A DNA stretch of 15,036 nt from a bacterium F11 (GTDB lineage Bacteria > Elusimicrobiota > Elusimicrobia > F11): positions 1-15,036 of the forward strand of contig MSYE01000181.1 of the NCBI GenBank assembly GCA_002176905.1, read 5' to 3'. The position numbers and the translations under genes are program-made. Below are positions 7,137-14,658 of this stretch, one piece after another. Under the pieces are notes generated by a model that saw only the letters and a list, made by a program, of their open reading frames with translations, had not been told where the DNA came from and did not search any database. Positions within the stretch are counted from its first letter, which is position 1. Every line of letters begins with the position of its first letter.

Positions 7137-8366
7137 CTAATTCTTGACACTGGCCAATTCTTTGAGAATGGTCATCCCTATTTCGTTCCGTTGAATTTGA
7201 TTTGTTCCCTCATAGATCTGCGTGATCTTGGCATCTCTCATATACTTCTCAATAGGAAAGTCTCTCATGTACCCAATGCCACCCGCCAATTGGACACAAT
7301 CGGTGGTGACTTTCATGGCCATATCAGAACAAAAGAGTTTTACGAAACCGGATTCTTTTGTCCAGCGTTTACGGGAGAGCTTTTTCATTTCCTCCGCGAC
7401 GGTTTTTCCTGATTTTTCGGAATTCTCAATAGCCGCTGTAAATGTTTTGTCCATTCCCCGTGTCACTGAATAGAGAAGGGCTCTGCCCGCTTCAATTTGA
7501 GTGGCGATATCAGCCAGTATGTGTTGGCTGGATTGGAAAGATAAGATGTTTTGGCCAAATTGTTTTCGAATGCGACCATAAGCCAATGTTTCATCGAGTG
7601 CTCCTTGTGCTATCCCGAGAGCTTGAGAGGCCACTCCGGGTCGGGAAATGTCAAATGTCGATTGAGCGACAAAAAGCCCTTTTCCTTCTCCACCAATAAC
7701 AGCCTCTTTCGGTACTTTGCATTTATTGAAAACCAACTCCAGGGTGTTGCTGGCACGAATTCCCATTTTGACTTCCTTCTTTCCAAAAGTAAAACCCGGG
7801 GTACCTTTTTCGACAGCGAAACACGTTATTCCCCGTGGACCCCGAGATAAATCGGTGGAGAGAAAGGTTGTGTAGATATCAGCGGCTTCTCCATTGGAAC
7901 AAAAATTTTTCGTTCCATTGAGAATGTAATAGTCACCCTCTTTTTTAGCGGTGGCTTTCGTGGCCGTTGCATCTGAACCGGCCTCGGGTTCCGTGATACA
8001 AAATGCAGCCAGTTTGTTACCAGAGGCTATATCCGGAAGCCATTTTTTCTTTTGATCAGGATTTCCATAAAGAATAATGGGAAAAGCACCCAAGGCAGAA
8101 GCCGCCAAACAAAGAGAAATTCCGCCACAAAAACGTGACAATTCTTCTACGGCAAGAACAAGTTCAAATCCTCCCCCGCCGAGGCCTCCGTAATTTGGAT
8201 GAAGATAGATACCAAAAAGATCAGACTTTTTCATTTCCTCGACAACATCCCAAGGAAATGTTTCTTCTTCGTCGTATTTCATTCGGACTGGTTTAATCTT
8301 TTTTTGCCCAATTTCCCTGGATATCTCGATAATGGATTGTTGTTCCTCTGTTAAATCGTAAAGCAT
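7137..8366 (-). CDS. Acyl-CoA dehydrogenase with an internal insertion
   Basis: 409-residue FAD-dependent acyl-CoA dehydrogenase, which introduces the alpha-beta double bond into an acyl-CoA and passes electrons to ETF. Landmarks: N-terminal helical domain (1-115), FCITEPEAGSDA (122-133) in the middle domain, FGQNILSFQSSQHILAD (270-286), QLAGGIGYMRDFPIEKYMRDA (359-379), and QIYEGTNQIQR (383-393) in which Glu386 is at the catalytic-base position of the short- and medium-chain enzymes. Residues about 304-334 are a charged insertion (KTFTAAIENSEKSGKT and following) in the C-terminal helical domain, explaining the length against the usual 380 or so. GGGAGG lies 4 nt before the start. It sits 25 nt after rnc and above etfBA. 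Overall it resembles the short-chain/butyryl class; the true substrate cannot be read from sequence. Confidence 0.95.
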   Translation of the reverse strand: MLYDLTEEQQSIIEISREIGQKKIKPVRMKYDEEETFPWDVVEEMKKSDLFGIYLHPNYGGLGGGGFELVLAVEELSRFCGGISLCLAASALGAFPIILYGNPDQKKKWLPDIASGNKLAAFCITEPEAGSDATATKATAKKEGDYYILNGTKNFCSNGEAADIYTTFLSTDLSRGPRGITCFAVEKGTPGFTFGKKEVKMGIRASNTLELVFNKCKVPKEAVIGGEGKGLFVAQSTFDISRPGVASQALGIAQGALDETLAYGRIRKQFGQNILSFQSSQHILADIATQIEAGRALLYSVTRGMDKTFTAAIENSEKSGKTVAEEMKKLSRKRWTKESGFVKLFCSDMAMKVTTDCVQLAGGIGYMRDFPIEKYMRDAKITQIYEGTNQIQRNEIGMTILKELASVKN

Positions 8367-8391
8367 AGATCCTCCCTTGTTTGTCTGTATA

Positions 8392-9105
8392 TTAAATTGT
8401 TTTGTTGTGGCGAATATTTGTTAAGGCTTCTTTTGCGGCACACTGTTCTGCTTCTTTTTTTGATTTTCCTGAACCGATACCCAGAATCTTTTTTTGAATT
8501 CGCACTTCAAGCGTAAAATGTTTCGCATGATCAGGGCCGGTTTCGTCAATCACGATATAAGTCGGTGGCGTCTTGAATTTCTTCTGAACGATTTCTTGCA
8601 GCCGACTTTTGAAATCCGTTTCTACTATTCTTTTTTTCTTTGCCAATTGTCCGAGGATGAATTTTTCGGCTTTCTGATATCCTTGATCCAAAAAGAGGGC
8701 ACCAACAACCGCCTCGTATGCGTTTCCTAGTAAGCTATCCCTTTTCCTTCCCCCGGTCGCTTCTTCTCCTTGACTCAGGAGGAGGTATTTACCCAAATTC
8801 ATCTCTCCGGCCCATTGGCTCAAGTTGGCACGAGAAACGATTTGAGACTTTAATTTCGATAGTCTCCCTTCATTAACATCGGGATAGCGTTTAAACAAAA
8901 ATGTTGCGACGGCAGCTGAGATGATGCTATCCCCAAGAAATTCCAGGCGCTCGTTACATTCAATGTTGCCGTTTTCAATGGCATAGGATTTATGGGTAAA
9001 AGCTTCTTTTAAAAATTTGGGGTTTTTAAACCGAATCCGTGCCTTTTTTTCAAAATCTGAAAGAGATTCAGCTTGGATTGTATTTTTTGACGACGAGGAC
9101 GGCAT
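8392..9105 (-). CDS. rnc: Ribonuclease III
   Basis: 237-residue RNase III, the double-strand-specific endonuclease that processes rRNA precursors and some mRNAs. The catalytic domain has NERLEFLGDS at 51-60, with Glu55 and Asp59 as metal ligands, then RDSLLGNAYEAVVGALFLD (122-140) with Glu131. In most RNase III enzymes the residue three before that Glu is Asp (Asp114 in E. coli, from memory); here it is Asn128. The double-stranded RNA-binding domain is at about 164-231, ending in SGKSKKEAEQCAAKEAL. The ATG at 9103-9105 is chosen because GGAGGG lies directly upstream (9110-9115); a longer reading from 9189 would extend far into fabF without family support. It overlaps the fabF end by 38 nt. 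Downstream genes are not the usual smc-ftsY of Firmicutes: four metabolic genes lie between rnc and smc. Confidence 0.96.
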   Translation of the reverse strand: MPSSSSKNTIQAESLSDFEKKARIRFKNPKFLKEAFTHKSYAIENGNIECNERLEFLGDSIISAAVATFLFKRYPDVNEGRLSKLKSQIVSRANLSQWAGEMNLGKYLLLSQGEEATGGRKRDSLLGNAYEAVVGALFLDQGYQKAEKFILGQLAKKKRIVETDFKSRLQEIVQKKFKTPPTYIVIDETGPDHAKHFTLEVRIQKKILGIGSGKSKKEAEQCAAKEALTNIRHNKTI

Positions 9106-10330
9106 TGTGCCCTCCAAAACCCAGAGAATTTGATAATGCGGCTTTGATTTTGTGAGGCCGGGACTTATTCGGAACATAGTCGAGGTCACATTCTGGGTCA
9201 GGATTTTCGTAATTTATTGTTGGATGAAGCATCTCCTTTTCCATGCTTAGAAGGGTTGCGATTAGTTCAACTCCACCTGCTGCACCAAGAAGATGTCCGG
9301 TCATGGATTTTGTTGATGAAATGGGAATGCTTTTTGCCCGATCTCCAAAAACCATTTTTATGGCTTTTGTTTCTGTTTTATCATTTAGGGAAGTCGAGGT
9401 TCCATGCGCGTTTATGTAATCAATATCTTCTGCTTTTACTTTCCCATCTTGTAATGCCAGTCTCATGGCCTGGGAGGCAGCTGTGGCTCCTGGACTTGGC
9501 GCGGTTATATGAAAGGCATCATCGGTTGCACCATATCCGGCGAGTTCGCCATAAATCTTTGCTCCTCTTGCTTTGGCGTGTTCTTCGGTTTCAAGAACGA
9601 CCACCCCTGCTCCCTCGGCAATAACAAATCCGGATCGTTTTGCGTCAAAAGGTCGGCTTGATTGGTTGGGATTATCATTATAATCCATGGTCAGGGCCTG
9701 GGCCTGAGAAAAACCTGATATGGCCAGAGGGGTTATGGCGCTTTCGGTTCCCCCAGCCAACATGATATCGGCATCGCCATAGCGGAGATGGCGCAAAGCG
9801 CCTCCAATGGCCTGATTGGCTGTTGCACAGGCGGAAGATACCGAATAATTTGGACCAACCCATCCAAAATCAATAGCAATCTCACCAGGGGCAATATTGG
9901 TAATGAGCATAGGAATGAGGAAGGGACTAACCCGTCGGGGTCCTTTTTCCAAGAGAATGGAGTATTGTTTTTCGATTGTGGGAAGTCCACCAATCCCAGA
10001 ACCGACAATCACACCGGCTCGGTCCGCTACAACAGATTTGGGATCTAGTTCCGCATCCTGGATGGCCATATGAGCCGCGGATAGGGCATATTGAGTAAAA
10101 AGGTCCATGCGACGGACCCTTTTTTTATCAATAAATTGCGTGGGATCGAAATTTTTTACTTCAGCATCAATTCTGCAGTCAAAGTCTTTGGCATCAAATC
10201 GCGTAATATTCCCAAATCCTGGCCTTCCATTAACCAAGGAATCCCAATAGGGCTCTTTGCCAATTCCAATAGGGCTTATAACCCCTAAACCAGTAATAAC
10301 AACAGTTTTCATGGGTAAAATAAAATACAT
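9068..10330 (-). CDS. fabF: Beta-ketoacyl-ACP synthase II
   Basis: 420-residue elongating condensing enzyme (KAS II), which joins malonyl-ACP to a growing acyl-ACP. The Cys-His-His catalytic set is complete: Cys168 in SVSSACATANQAIG, His309 in NAHGTSTSLND and His346 in SMTGHLLGAAGG, with Lys341 nearby; the GFGGHNA loop (404-410) is also present. The family's usual N-terminus corresponds to Met7 (MKTVVITGLGVISPIG, ATG at 10310-10312), but the only Shine-Dalgarno-like sequence, GAGGGGG, immediately precedes the first ATG at 10328-10330, so six extra residues may be translated. Either start is possible. That GAGGGGG can pair with an upstream CU-rich segment (see the hairpin at 10330-10367). It lies 66 nt after acpP, as is usual for the acpP-fabF pair, and overlaps rnc at its 3' end. 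Confidence 0.96.
   Translation of the reverse strand: MYFILPMKTVVITGLGVISPIGIGKEPYWDSLVNGRPGFGNITRFDAKDFDCRIDAEVKNFDPTQFIDKKRVRRMDLFTQYALSAAHMAIQDAELDPKSVVADRAGVIVGSGIGGLPTIEKQYSILLEKGPRRVSPFLIPMLITNIAPGEIAIDFGWVGPNYSVSSACATANQAIGGALRHLRYGDADIMLAGGTESAITPLAISGFSQAQALTMDYNDNPNQSSRPFDAKRSGFVIAEGAGVVVLETEEHAKARGAKIYGELAGYGATDDAFHITAPSPGATAASQAMRLALQDGKVKAEDIDYINAHGTSTSLNDKTETKAIKMVFGDRAKSIPISSTKSMTGHLLGAAGGVELIATLLSMEKEMLHPTINYENPDPECDLDYVPNKSRPHKIKAALSNSLGFGGHNAVLVVKKYNPS
9110..9115 (-). promoter_or_regulatory. Shine-Dalgarno site setting the rnc start
   Basis: GGAGGG on the minus strand, with its GGAGG core 5 nt before the ATG at 9103-9105 and located inside the 3' end of fabF. It favours this start over the upstream extension to 9189 and implies translational coupling to fabF. 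Confidence 0.75.
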
Positions 10331-10367
10331 GCCCCCTCAAATTTTAAAACTTCATCTTGAGAGGACA
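10330..10367 (-). promoter_or_regulatory. Possible hairpin masking the fabF ribosome-binding site
   Basis: In the minus-strand RNA, TGTCCTCTCAA (10367 down to 10357) can pair with TTGAGGGGGCA (10340 down to 10330) over 11 consecutive positions, two of them G-U, around a 16-nt AU-rich loop. The second arm contains the whole fabF Shine-Dalgarno sequence and reaches the first base of the start codon. If it forms, it would limit fabF translation relative to acpP. Pairing is seen in the sequence; a regulatory role is inference. Confidence 0.45.
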
Positions 10368-10396
10368 GGGTTTGATATATTTTTCGGAGGTTTAAG

Positions 10397-10636
10397 TTAT
10401 TTCTTATGACTTTTGATGTACTCGATGGCTTGCCCAACGTTTTGAATCTTTTCAGCTTCTTCGTCGGGAATTTCGGTGTCGAAAGCCTCTTCTAGTGCCA
10501 TTACCAGCTCAACAGTGTCGAGGGAATCTGCACCGAGATCGTTAACAAATGAAGCTTCTGGTTTAACCTCAGCTGCGTCAACACCAAGTTGCTCCACAAT
10601 TATGTCTTTTACTTTTTGTTCTATTTCATCTGCCAT
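10397..10636 (-). CDS. acpP: Acyl carrier protein
   Basis: 79-residue acidic acyl carrier protein, the soluble carrier of growing acyl chains in type II fatty acid synthesis. Ser38 in [17 protein letters not shown] is the 4'-phosphopantetheine attachment site, followed by the conserved [13 protein letters not shown] helix region and a C-terminal YIKSHKK. Length and composition are normal for the family. AGGAGG lies 5 nt before the ATG, one of the strongest Shine-Dalgarno sites in the window, fitting a highly expressed protein. It sits between fabG (29-nt gap) and fabF (66-nt gap), the standard order. Confidence 0.98.
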   Translation of the reverse strand: MADEIEQKVKDIIVEQLGVDAAEVKPEASFVNDLGADSLDTVELVMALEEAFDTEIPDEEAEKIQNVGQAIEYIKSHKK

Positions 10637-10665
10637 ATATTCCTCCTGAAATAAAAATTGGATTG

Positions 10666-11409
10666 CTACATGTACATCCCACCGTTGACGGATAAAACTT
10701 GACCTGTGATATATGCCGCATCATCGGATGCCAAAAACAATGCTGCATTGGCAACATCTTGAGCTTCACCCAAACGAACCAACGGTATTTGTGCTGCCAA
10801 GGCTTGCTTGACATCATCTGGTAATTTGTCGGTCATGGCCGTTTTAATGAAACCAGGAGCGATGGCATTAACAAGTATCTTCTTCTTCGCAAATTCTCTT
10901 GCGCAAGTCTTTGTTAATGAAATTAATCCCCCTTTTGAGGCGGAGTAATTTGCTTGTCCAGCATTTCCCATCAATCCCACAATTGAGGCGATATTGATGA
11001 TTCGTCCGCCTCCAGCTTTTCTCATGGAAGAGAAAGCTGCTTTTGTGCAATTAAAGGGTCCTTTGAGATTTACAGCCAGAACTGCATCCCATTCGGCATC
11101 AGACATTCTTAACGCCAGGTTGTCTTTTGTAATGCCTGCGTTGTTCACTAATACATCAATTTTGCCAAAGCTGTCAACAACTCCTTTAAATCCCGCATCA
11201 ATTTCGTCAAACTTTGTGACGTCTGCTTTGTATCCTTCGGCTTTTATTTTAAATTTTTCTGATATTTCTTTTGCTGTCTGTTTCACGCCATCTTCTATGA
11301 CATCAAACAGCGCTAGCTGAGATCCCTCTCCTGCAAACGTCTCAGCAATGGATCGTCCGATACCTTGTGCTCCGCCTGTTATAATGGAAACCTTATCTTT
11401 TAACCTCAT
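10666..11409 (-). CDS. fabG: 3-oxoacyl-ACP reductase
   Basis: 247-residue short-chain dehydrogenase that reduces 3-oxoacyl-ACP to 3-hydroxyacyl-ACP with NADPH, the first reduction of each elongation cycle. The cofactor motif TGGAQGIG (11-18), NNAG (89-92) and the catalytic tetrad Asn114, Ser142, Tyr155 and Lys159 (YSASK at 155-159) are all present, as is the [13 protein letters not shown] substrate loop (185-197). The second Gly-rich site reads GGAQG rather than the more common GASRG, a tolerated variant. AAGGAG lies 6 nt before the ATG. Its place between fabD and acpP makes FabG the clear choice among the many similar reductases. Confidence 0.97.
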   Translation of the reverse strand: MRLKDKVSIITGGAQGIGRSIAETFAGEGSQLALFDVIEDGVKQTAKEISEKFKIKAEGYKADVTKFDEIDAGFKGVVDSFGKIDVLVNNAGITKDNLALRMSDAEWDAVLAVNLKGPFNCTKAAFSSMRKAGGGRIINIASIVGLMGNAGQANYSASKGGLISLTKTCAREFAKKKILVNAIAPGFIKTAMTDKLPDDVKQALAAQIPLVRLGEAQDVANAALFLASDDAAYITGQVLSVNGGMYM

Positions 11410-11437
11410 GCCTTGCTCCTTAATGTTATATTGTCGG

Positions 11438-11467
11438 GCACCTTGTTTATTTCAGCTGAGAAGGTGC
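11438..11467 (-). repeat. Inverted repeat across the fabD stop codon
   Basis: A 7-bp perfect stem (GCACCTT at 11438-11444 with AAGGTGC at 11461-11467) with a 16-nt loop that contains the fabD stop codon. No T tract follows on the minus strand. It lies just upstream of the fabG Shine-Dalgarno site without covering it. It may be chance; if real, it is more likely a stability element than a terminator. Confidence 0.3.
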
Positions 11468-12397
11468 GGTGGAAAATTTCTTTTCGATACTTTGCGTATC
11501 ATCAGTCCAAAGAGTTGATTTGGATCGATCAAATTTTTTCACCAATGTACTTAAAACCCGACCTGATCCAACCTCTATGAAAATATCAACCCCAAGCAAT
11601 GTCAACTGTCTCATTGTATCTAACCATTGAACAGAATGAACGATCTGTTCATATAATTTTTTCTTAATGCTATTGGCATCTGTGGTGGGGATGGCATCAA
11701 CATTTGTAATTACCGGTATCTTGGTATTCAAAAAGGAAGTGGATTCGAACAGGCTTTTCATTGTGTCGGCGGCTGGTTGCATCAGAGCAGAATGGAAGGC
11801 GCCACTAACATTCAAAGGGACAACTTTAAGTGCACCTTCAGAGATGGCTCTATCCATAACAGCCTGAACCGATTTTTGTGTTCCAGATATGACAGTTTGA
11901 GTTTCAGAATTGTAATTGGCAGCAGAACAGGGTTCCGTTGATGTTGAAACGGCAAGGCACAGATCCGCAACTTTGGTTCCAGGTAAACCCAGAATTGCGG
12001 CCATGGAGCCAGGTTGGTCTTGGCCCGCTTTCTGCATGGCCTTTCCTCTTTGATGCACCAACTTTAATGTGTCTTCAAACGAAAGGGCTCCGGCTGCATA
12101 TAGGGCAGAGTATTCGCCTAGGGAGTGTCCTGCTGTAAAGTCTGGTTTGATTCCTTTGTCTTGTAGCAACACGAGGGCACCGACACTGGCCAAAAAAAGG
12201 GCGGGTTGGGTGATGGCTGTTTCTTTTAATTTCTCATCTGGTCCATTGAACATGATCTCAGTTAGAGGATGACCAAGAAGTTCATTGGCTTTATGGAAAA
12301 GATCGCGTACCACAGCTGATTGATCATAGCTGGATCGTCCCATTCCAACATACTGGGATCCTTGTCCCGGAAACAAAAAGGCAATTTTATCTACCAT
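11447..12397 (-). CDS. fabD: Malonyl-CoA:ACP transacylase
   Basis: 316-residue malonyl transferase that moves malonyl from CoA to AcpP, supplying the extender for FabH and FabF. Motifs: FPGQGSQYVGMG (9-20), GHSLGEYSAL (90-99) with nucleophile Ser92, the substrate-carboxylate-binding Arg117 in HQRGKAMQ, and GAFHSALM (199-206) with His202 as the second catalytic residue. A further IEVGSGRVLSTLVKK segment (274-288) is typical. The ATG overlaps the fabH stop codon in ATGGTAG (7-nt overlap), and the nearest purine-rich site lies some 13 nt away, so translation probably depends on coupling to fabH. Slightly longer than E. coli FabD because of a Ser/Thr-rich C-terminal tail. Confidence 0.97.
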   Translation of the reverse strand: MVDKIAFLFPGQGSQYVGMGRSSYDQSAVVRDLFHKANELLGHPLTEIMFNGPDEKLKETAITQPALFLASVGALVLLQDKGIKPDFTAGHSLGEYSALYAAGALSFEDTLKLVHQRGKAMQKAGQDQPGSMAAILGLPGTKVADLCLAVSTSTEPCSAANYNSETQTVISGTQKSVQAVMDRAISEGALKVVPLNVSGAFHSALMQPAADTMKSLFESTSFLNTKIPVITNVDAIPTTDANSIKKKLYEQIVHSVQWLDTMRQLTLLGVDIFIEVGSGRVLSTLVKKFDRSKSTLWTDDTQSIEKKFSTAPSQLK

Positions 12398-13383
12398 TGA
12401 ATGAGCGTTGCTCCCCAGGTAAGACCTGCACCGAATGCGATTAATTCCACCAAATCCCCGGATTTCAAACGTCCTTCACGAGAGGCTTCGTCAAGAGCCA
12501 CGATGGTGGTTGCTGAAGACATGTTGCCGTATTTATGGATATTTAAAAAAACTTTTTCCATTGGGATACCCATTCGTTTCGCAATGGATTCAATGATGCG
12601 AAGATTGGCCTGATGGGGAATGAGAAGCGCAATGTCTTTTGAAGATTTTCCTGCTTTTGCTAACGCTTTTTTTGCTGTTTCGATCATTCTTGTAACAGCA
12701 TGACGATAAACTTCTTTTCCATCCATTTTGATATAAGGTTTATGTTTGCCACCATTTGATAAATGAGGATGCCGTGATCCGCCTCCTGGAATGGTCAATA
12801 TATCTGTCAAAGAACCATCTGCGCCCACATCAACGGATAGAATTTTGGGAGAAGAGGATTCCAGCCCAGTTCCCTTCTCTAAGACCAAAGCGCCCGCTCC
12901 ATCTCCAAAGAGAACACATGTTGAGCGATCAGTCCAATCTGTAAATTTGCTTAAGACATCTGCGCCAACAACGAGTGCCCGTCGATGAAGATTGCTTTCC
13001 AATAATCCTTTCGCAACGGTTAGGGCATAAATAAATCCTGAACAGGCAGCAGATAAATCAAATGCAGCGGCTTGAGGGGCCCCAATTTCCTTTTGAATTA
13101 GGCAGGCAACGGAGGGAAAGAAATGATCGGGTGTACAAGTGGCAACAATAATAATATCTATTTGACCCGGTGTTAGATTGGCATTTTGAAGCGCCCTTTT
13201 GCAGGCAAGAATTGAGAGGTCGGAGGTGGCCAGTTCTTTGTCAGCCAATCGTCGCTCTTGAATTCCGGTTCGTGTTCGAATCCATTCGTCTGAGGTATCA
13301 ACCATTTTTGATAGGTCAGAATTGGTTAAGACTTTTTCCGGGAGGCTGGATCCGGTTCCTTTTATATGAATAAATTCAGTCAT
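12391..13383 (-). CDS. fabH: Beta-ketoacyl-ACP synthase III
   Basis: 330-residue initiating condensing enzyme, which joins an acyl-CoA primer (usually acetyl-CoA or a branched short-chain acyl-CoA) to malonyl-ACP. The catalytic triad is complete: Cys114 in DLSAACSGF, His257 in LIPHQAN and Asn287 in YGNMSSATT. The N-terminal GTGSSLPEKVLTN and SDEWIRTRTGIQERR segments are standard. The last triad motif reads NMSSATT where GNTSAAS is common; the key Asn is kept. Primer preference cannot be read from the sequence. A GAGGA site lies about 11 nt before the ATG. It sits 19 nt after plsX and overlaps fabD by 7 nt. Confidence 0.97.
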   Translation of the reverse strand: MTEFIHIKGTGSSLPEKVLTNSDLSKMVDTSDEWIRTRTGIQERRLADKELATSDLSILACKRALQNANLTPGQIDIIIVATCTPDHFFPSVACLIQKEIGAPQAAAFDLSAACSGFIYALTVAKGLLESNLHRRALVVGADVLSKFTDWTDRSTCVLFGDGAGALVLEKGTGLESSSPKILSVDVGADGSLTDILTIPGGGSRHPHLSNGGKHKPYIKMDGKEVYRHAVTRMIETAKKALAKAGKSSKDIALLIPHQANLRIIESIAKRMGIPMEKVFLNIHKYGNMSSATTIVALDEASREGRLKSGDLVELIAFGAGLTWGATLIQW

Positions 13384-13402
13384 TACGTCGGTTTTCCTCG
13401 GT

Positions 13403-14419
13403 TCACGCTAATACGAAATTGTGTGACGTATTTTTTAATTGGTTTTGGATGTGATTGTTTATGTTGTCTCTAATGAGTTCATTTGCAACCCGCAAGGCAT
13501 TTTTGATGGCAAGGGAATTTGATCCCCCATGGCAAACAATTGAGATCCCTTTGACTCCGAGAAGCGGTGCCCCTCCATATTCACTAGGATCAACGCGTTT
13601 TTTGATTGATTTTAATGCCCTTCTAAACATAAAGGCCCCAACCACGGAAAGTGGGTGATCTTTTATTTCTTTTTTTACAAGACGAAGAAGCGTTTCTGCC
13701 AGTCCTTCTCCAAATTTCAAGACAACATTTCCTACAAAACCATCGCAAACAATAACATCCGCTCTTCCTCGTGGGATATCTCTTCCTTCAATATTGCCGA
13801 TGTAGTTGAGGCCACTGTTTTTTAATAGATGATGCGTTTCAGAAGTTAATTCGTTACCCTTCCCTTCTTCTTCCCCAATTGAAAGAAGTCCAACCGTGGG
13901 ATTCGTTTTTTTGTAGATGGCATGATAATAGACCGAGCCCATTACAGCAAATTGAAGAAGATGCTTGGGTTTGCAGTCGACGTTGGCGCCCATATCGAGC
14001 ATCACACATTGACCGTCATAGGTGGGAAGTACGGTCGCAATGGCTGGTCTTGAAATCCCTTCCAAACGACGCAAATGAAACAACGATGCTGTCATGGTAG
14101 CCCCGGAATTTCCCGAGGAAACCAATCCATCCACTTTTCCGGCGGAAAGCAATTTTGCACAAACCATGATACTGGCATCAGGTTTGGATCGACACGCCTC
14201 AACGGGAGGCTCATGCATGCCAACCACTTTTGACGTATGATGCGTATGAATTGATTCCAATAAACGGGGTTTGAATTTTGCTAATCGAGGTTGAATTGCG
14301 TTCTCATCTCCTACCAAAATAATATTGAGGTCGGGTTGTTCCAGACAGGCCTCAACAGCACCCTGAATATTAACTGAGGGATCGTTATCTCCCCCCATGG
14401 CATCTAGGGCAATACGCAA
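13403..14419 (-). CDS. plsX: Phosphate acyltransferase PlsX
   Basis: 338-residue peripheral membrane enzyme that turns acyl-ACP into acyl-phosphate, which PlsY then uses to acylate glycerol-3-phosphate; it links the Fab genes to phospholipid synthesis. Conserved segments: RIALDAMGGDNDP at the N-terminus, VSSGNSGATM (100-109), LDMGANVDCKP (141-151), LLSIGEEEGKGNEL (178-191), IEGRDIPRGRADVIVCDGFVGN (210-231) and GVKGISIVCHGGS (288-300). The start codon is TTG (14417-14419): the family N-terminus begins exactly there, the first in-frame ATG (Met8) would remove conserved residues, and AGGGG lies about 10 nt upstream. Only 2 nt separate it from the rpmF stop codon. Confidence 0.96.
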   Translation of the reverse strand: MRIALDAMGGDNDPSVNIQGAVEACLEQPDLNIILVGDENAIQPRLAKFKPRLLESIHTHHTSKVVGMHEPPVEACRSKPDASIMVCAKLLSAGKVDGLVSSGNSGATMTASLFHLRRLEGISRPAIATVLPTYDGQCVMLDMGANVDCKPKHLLQFAVMGSVYYHAIYKKTNPTVGLLSIGEEEGKGNELTSETHHLLKNSGLNYIGNIEGRDIPRGRADVIVCDGFVGNVVLKFGEGLAETLLRLVKKEIKDHPLSVVGAFMFRRALKSIKKRVDPSEYGGAPLLGVKGISIVCHGGSNSLAIKNALRVANELIRDNINNHIQNQLKNTSHNFVLA

Positions 14420-14421
14420 GC

Positions 14422-14628
14422 CTATTTTTCCCCTTTGTTCTTTTTCTTCTTCTCTTTGGGAGGCAATATTAATTCACCCTTGTAATATCCTGTTGGGGAT
14501 AAACGATGGGGAATATGATATTCCTCGGTTTTTGGATCGAATGAGATAGCCGGCGCTGACAATCGGAAATTGGCAGAGCGTCTCATTCCTCTTCGCATTG
14601 GCGTATGTTTTTTCTTTGGATTCGCCAT
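14422..14628 (-). CDS. rpmF: Large ribosomal subunit protein bL32, cysteine-free type
   Basis: 68-residue basic ribosomal protein. The N-terminus MANPKKKHTPMRRGMRRSA and the PHRLSPTGYYKGE segment identify L32. Zinc-binding L32 proteins carry two Cys pairs around this region; here there is no Cys at all, so this is the zinc-independent form. A Lys-rich tail (KEKKKKNKGEK) extends the C-terminus. AAGGAG lies 5 nt before the ATG. Its place between yceD and plsX is the common bacterial order and suggests co-regulation of ribosome production with membrane lipid synthesis. Confidence 0.95.
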   Translation of the reverse strand: MANPKKKHTPMRRGMRRSANFRLSAPAISFDPKTEEYHIPHRLSPTGYYKGELILPPKEKKKKNKGEK

Positions 14629-14658
14629 AATCTCTCCTTGGTATCGGATTTTCTAAAT

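Noticed and set aside
9068..9105. Equal 38-nt overlaps at fabF-rnc and at smc-glycosyltransferase
   Set aside because: The sequences are unrelated and both come from start codons placed inside the preceding gene with good Shine-Dalgarno sites; the equal length looks like coincidence.
9106..9189. Longer rnc reading starting at 9189
   Set aside because: The extra 28 residues overlap conserved fabF coding sequence, match nothing in RNase III, and a far better Shine-Dalgarno site precedes the ATG at 9105.
13410..13432. AATACG/CGTATT inverted repeat followed by a T run on the plus strand near the end of plsX
   Set aside because: Only 6 AT-rich pairs with an 11-nt loop, and no plus-strand gene to terminate; likely chance.
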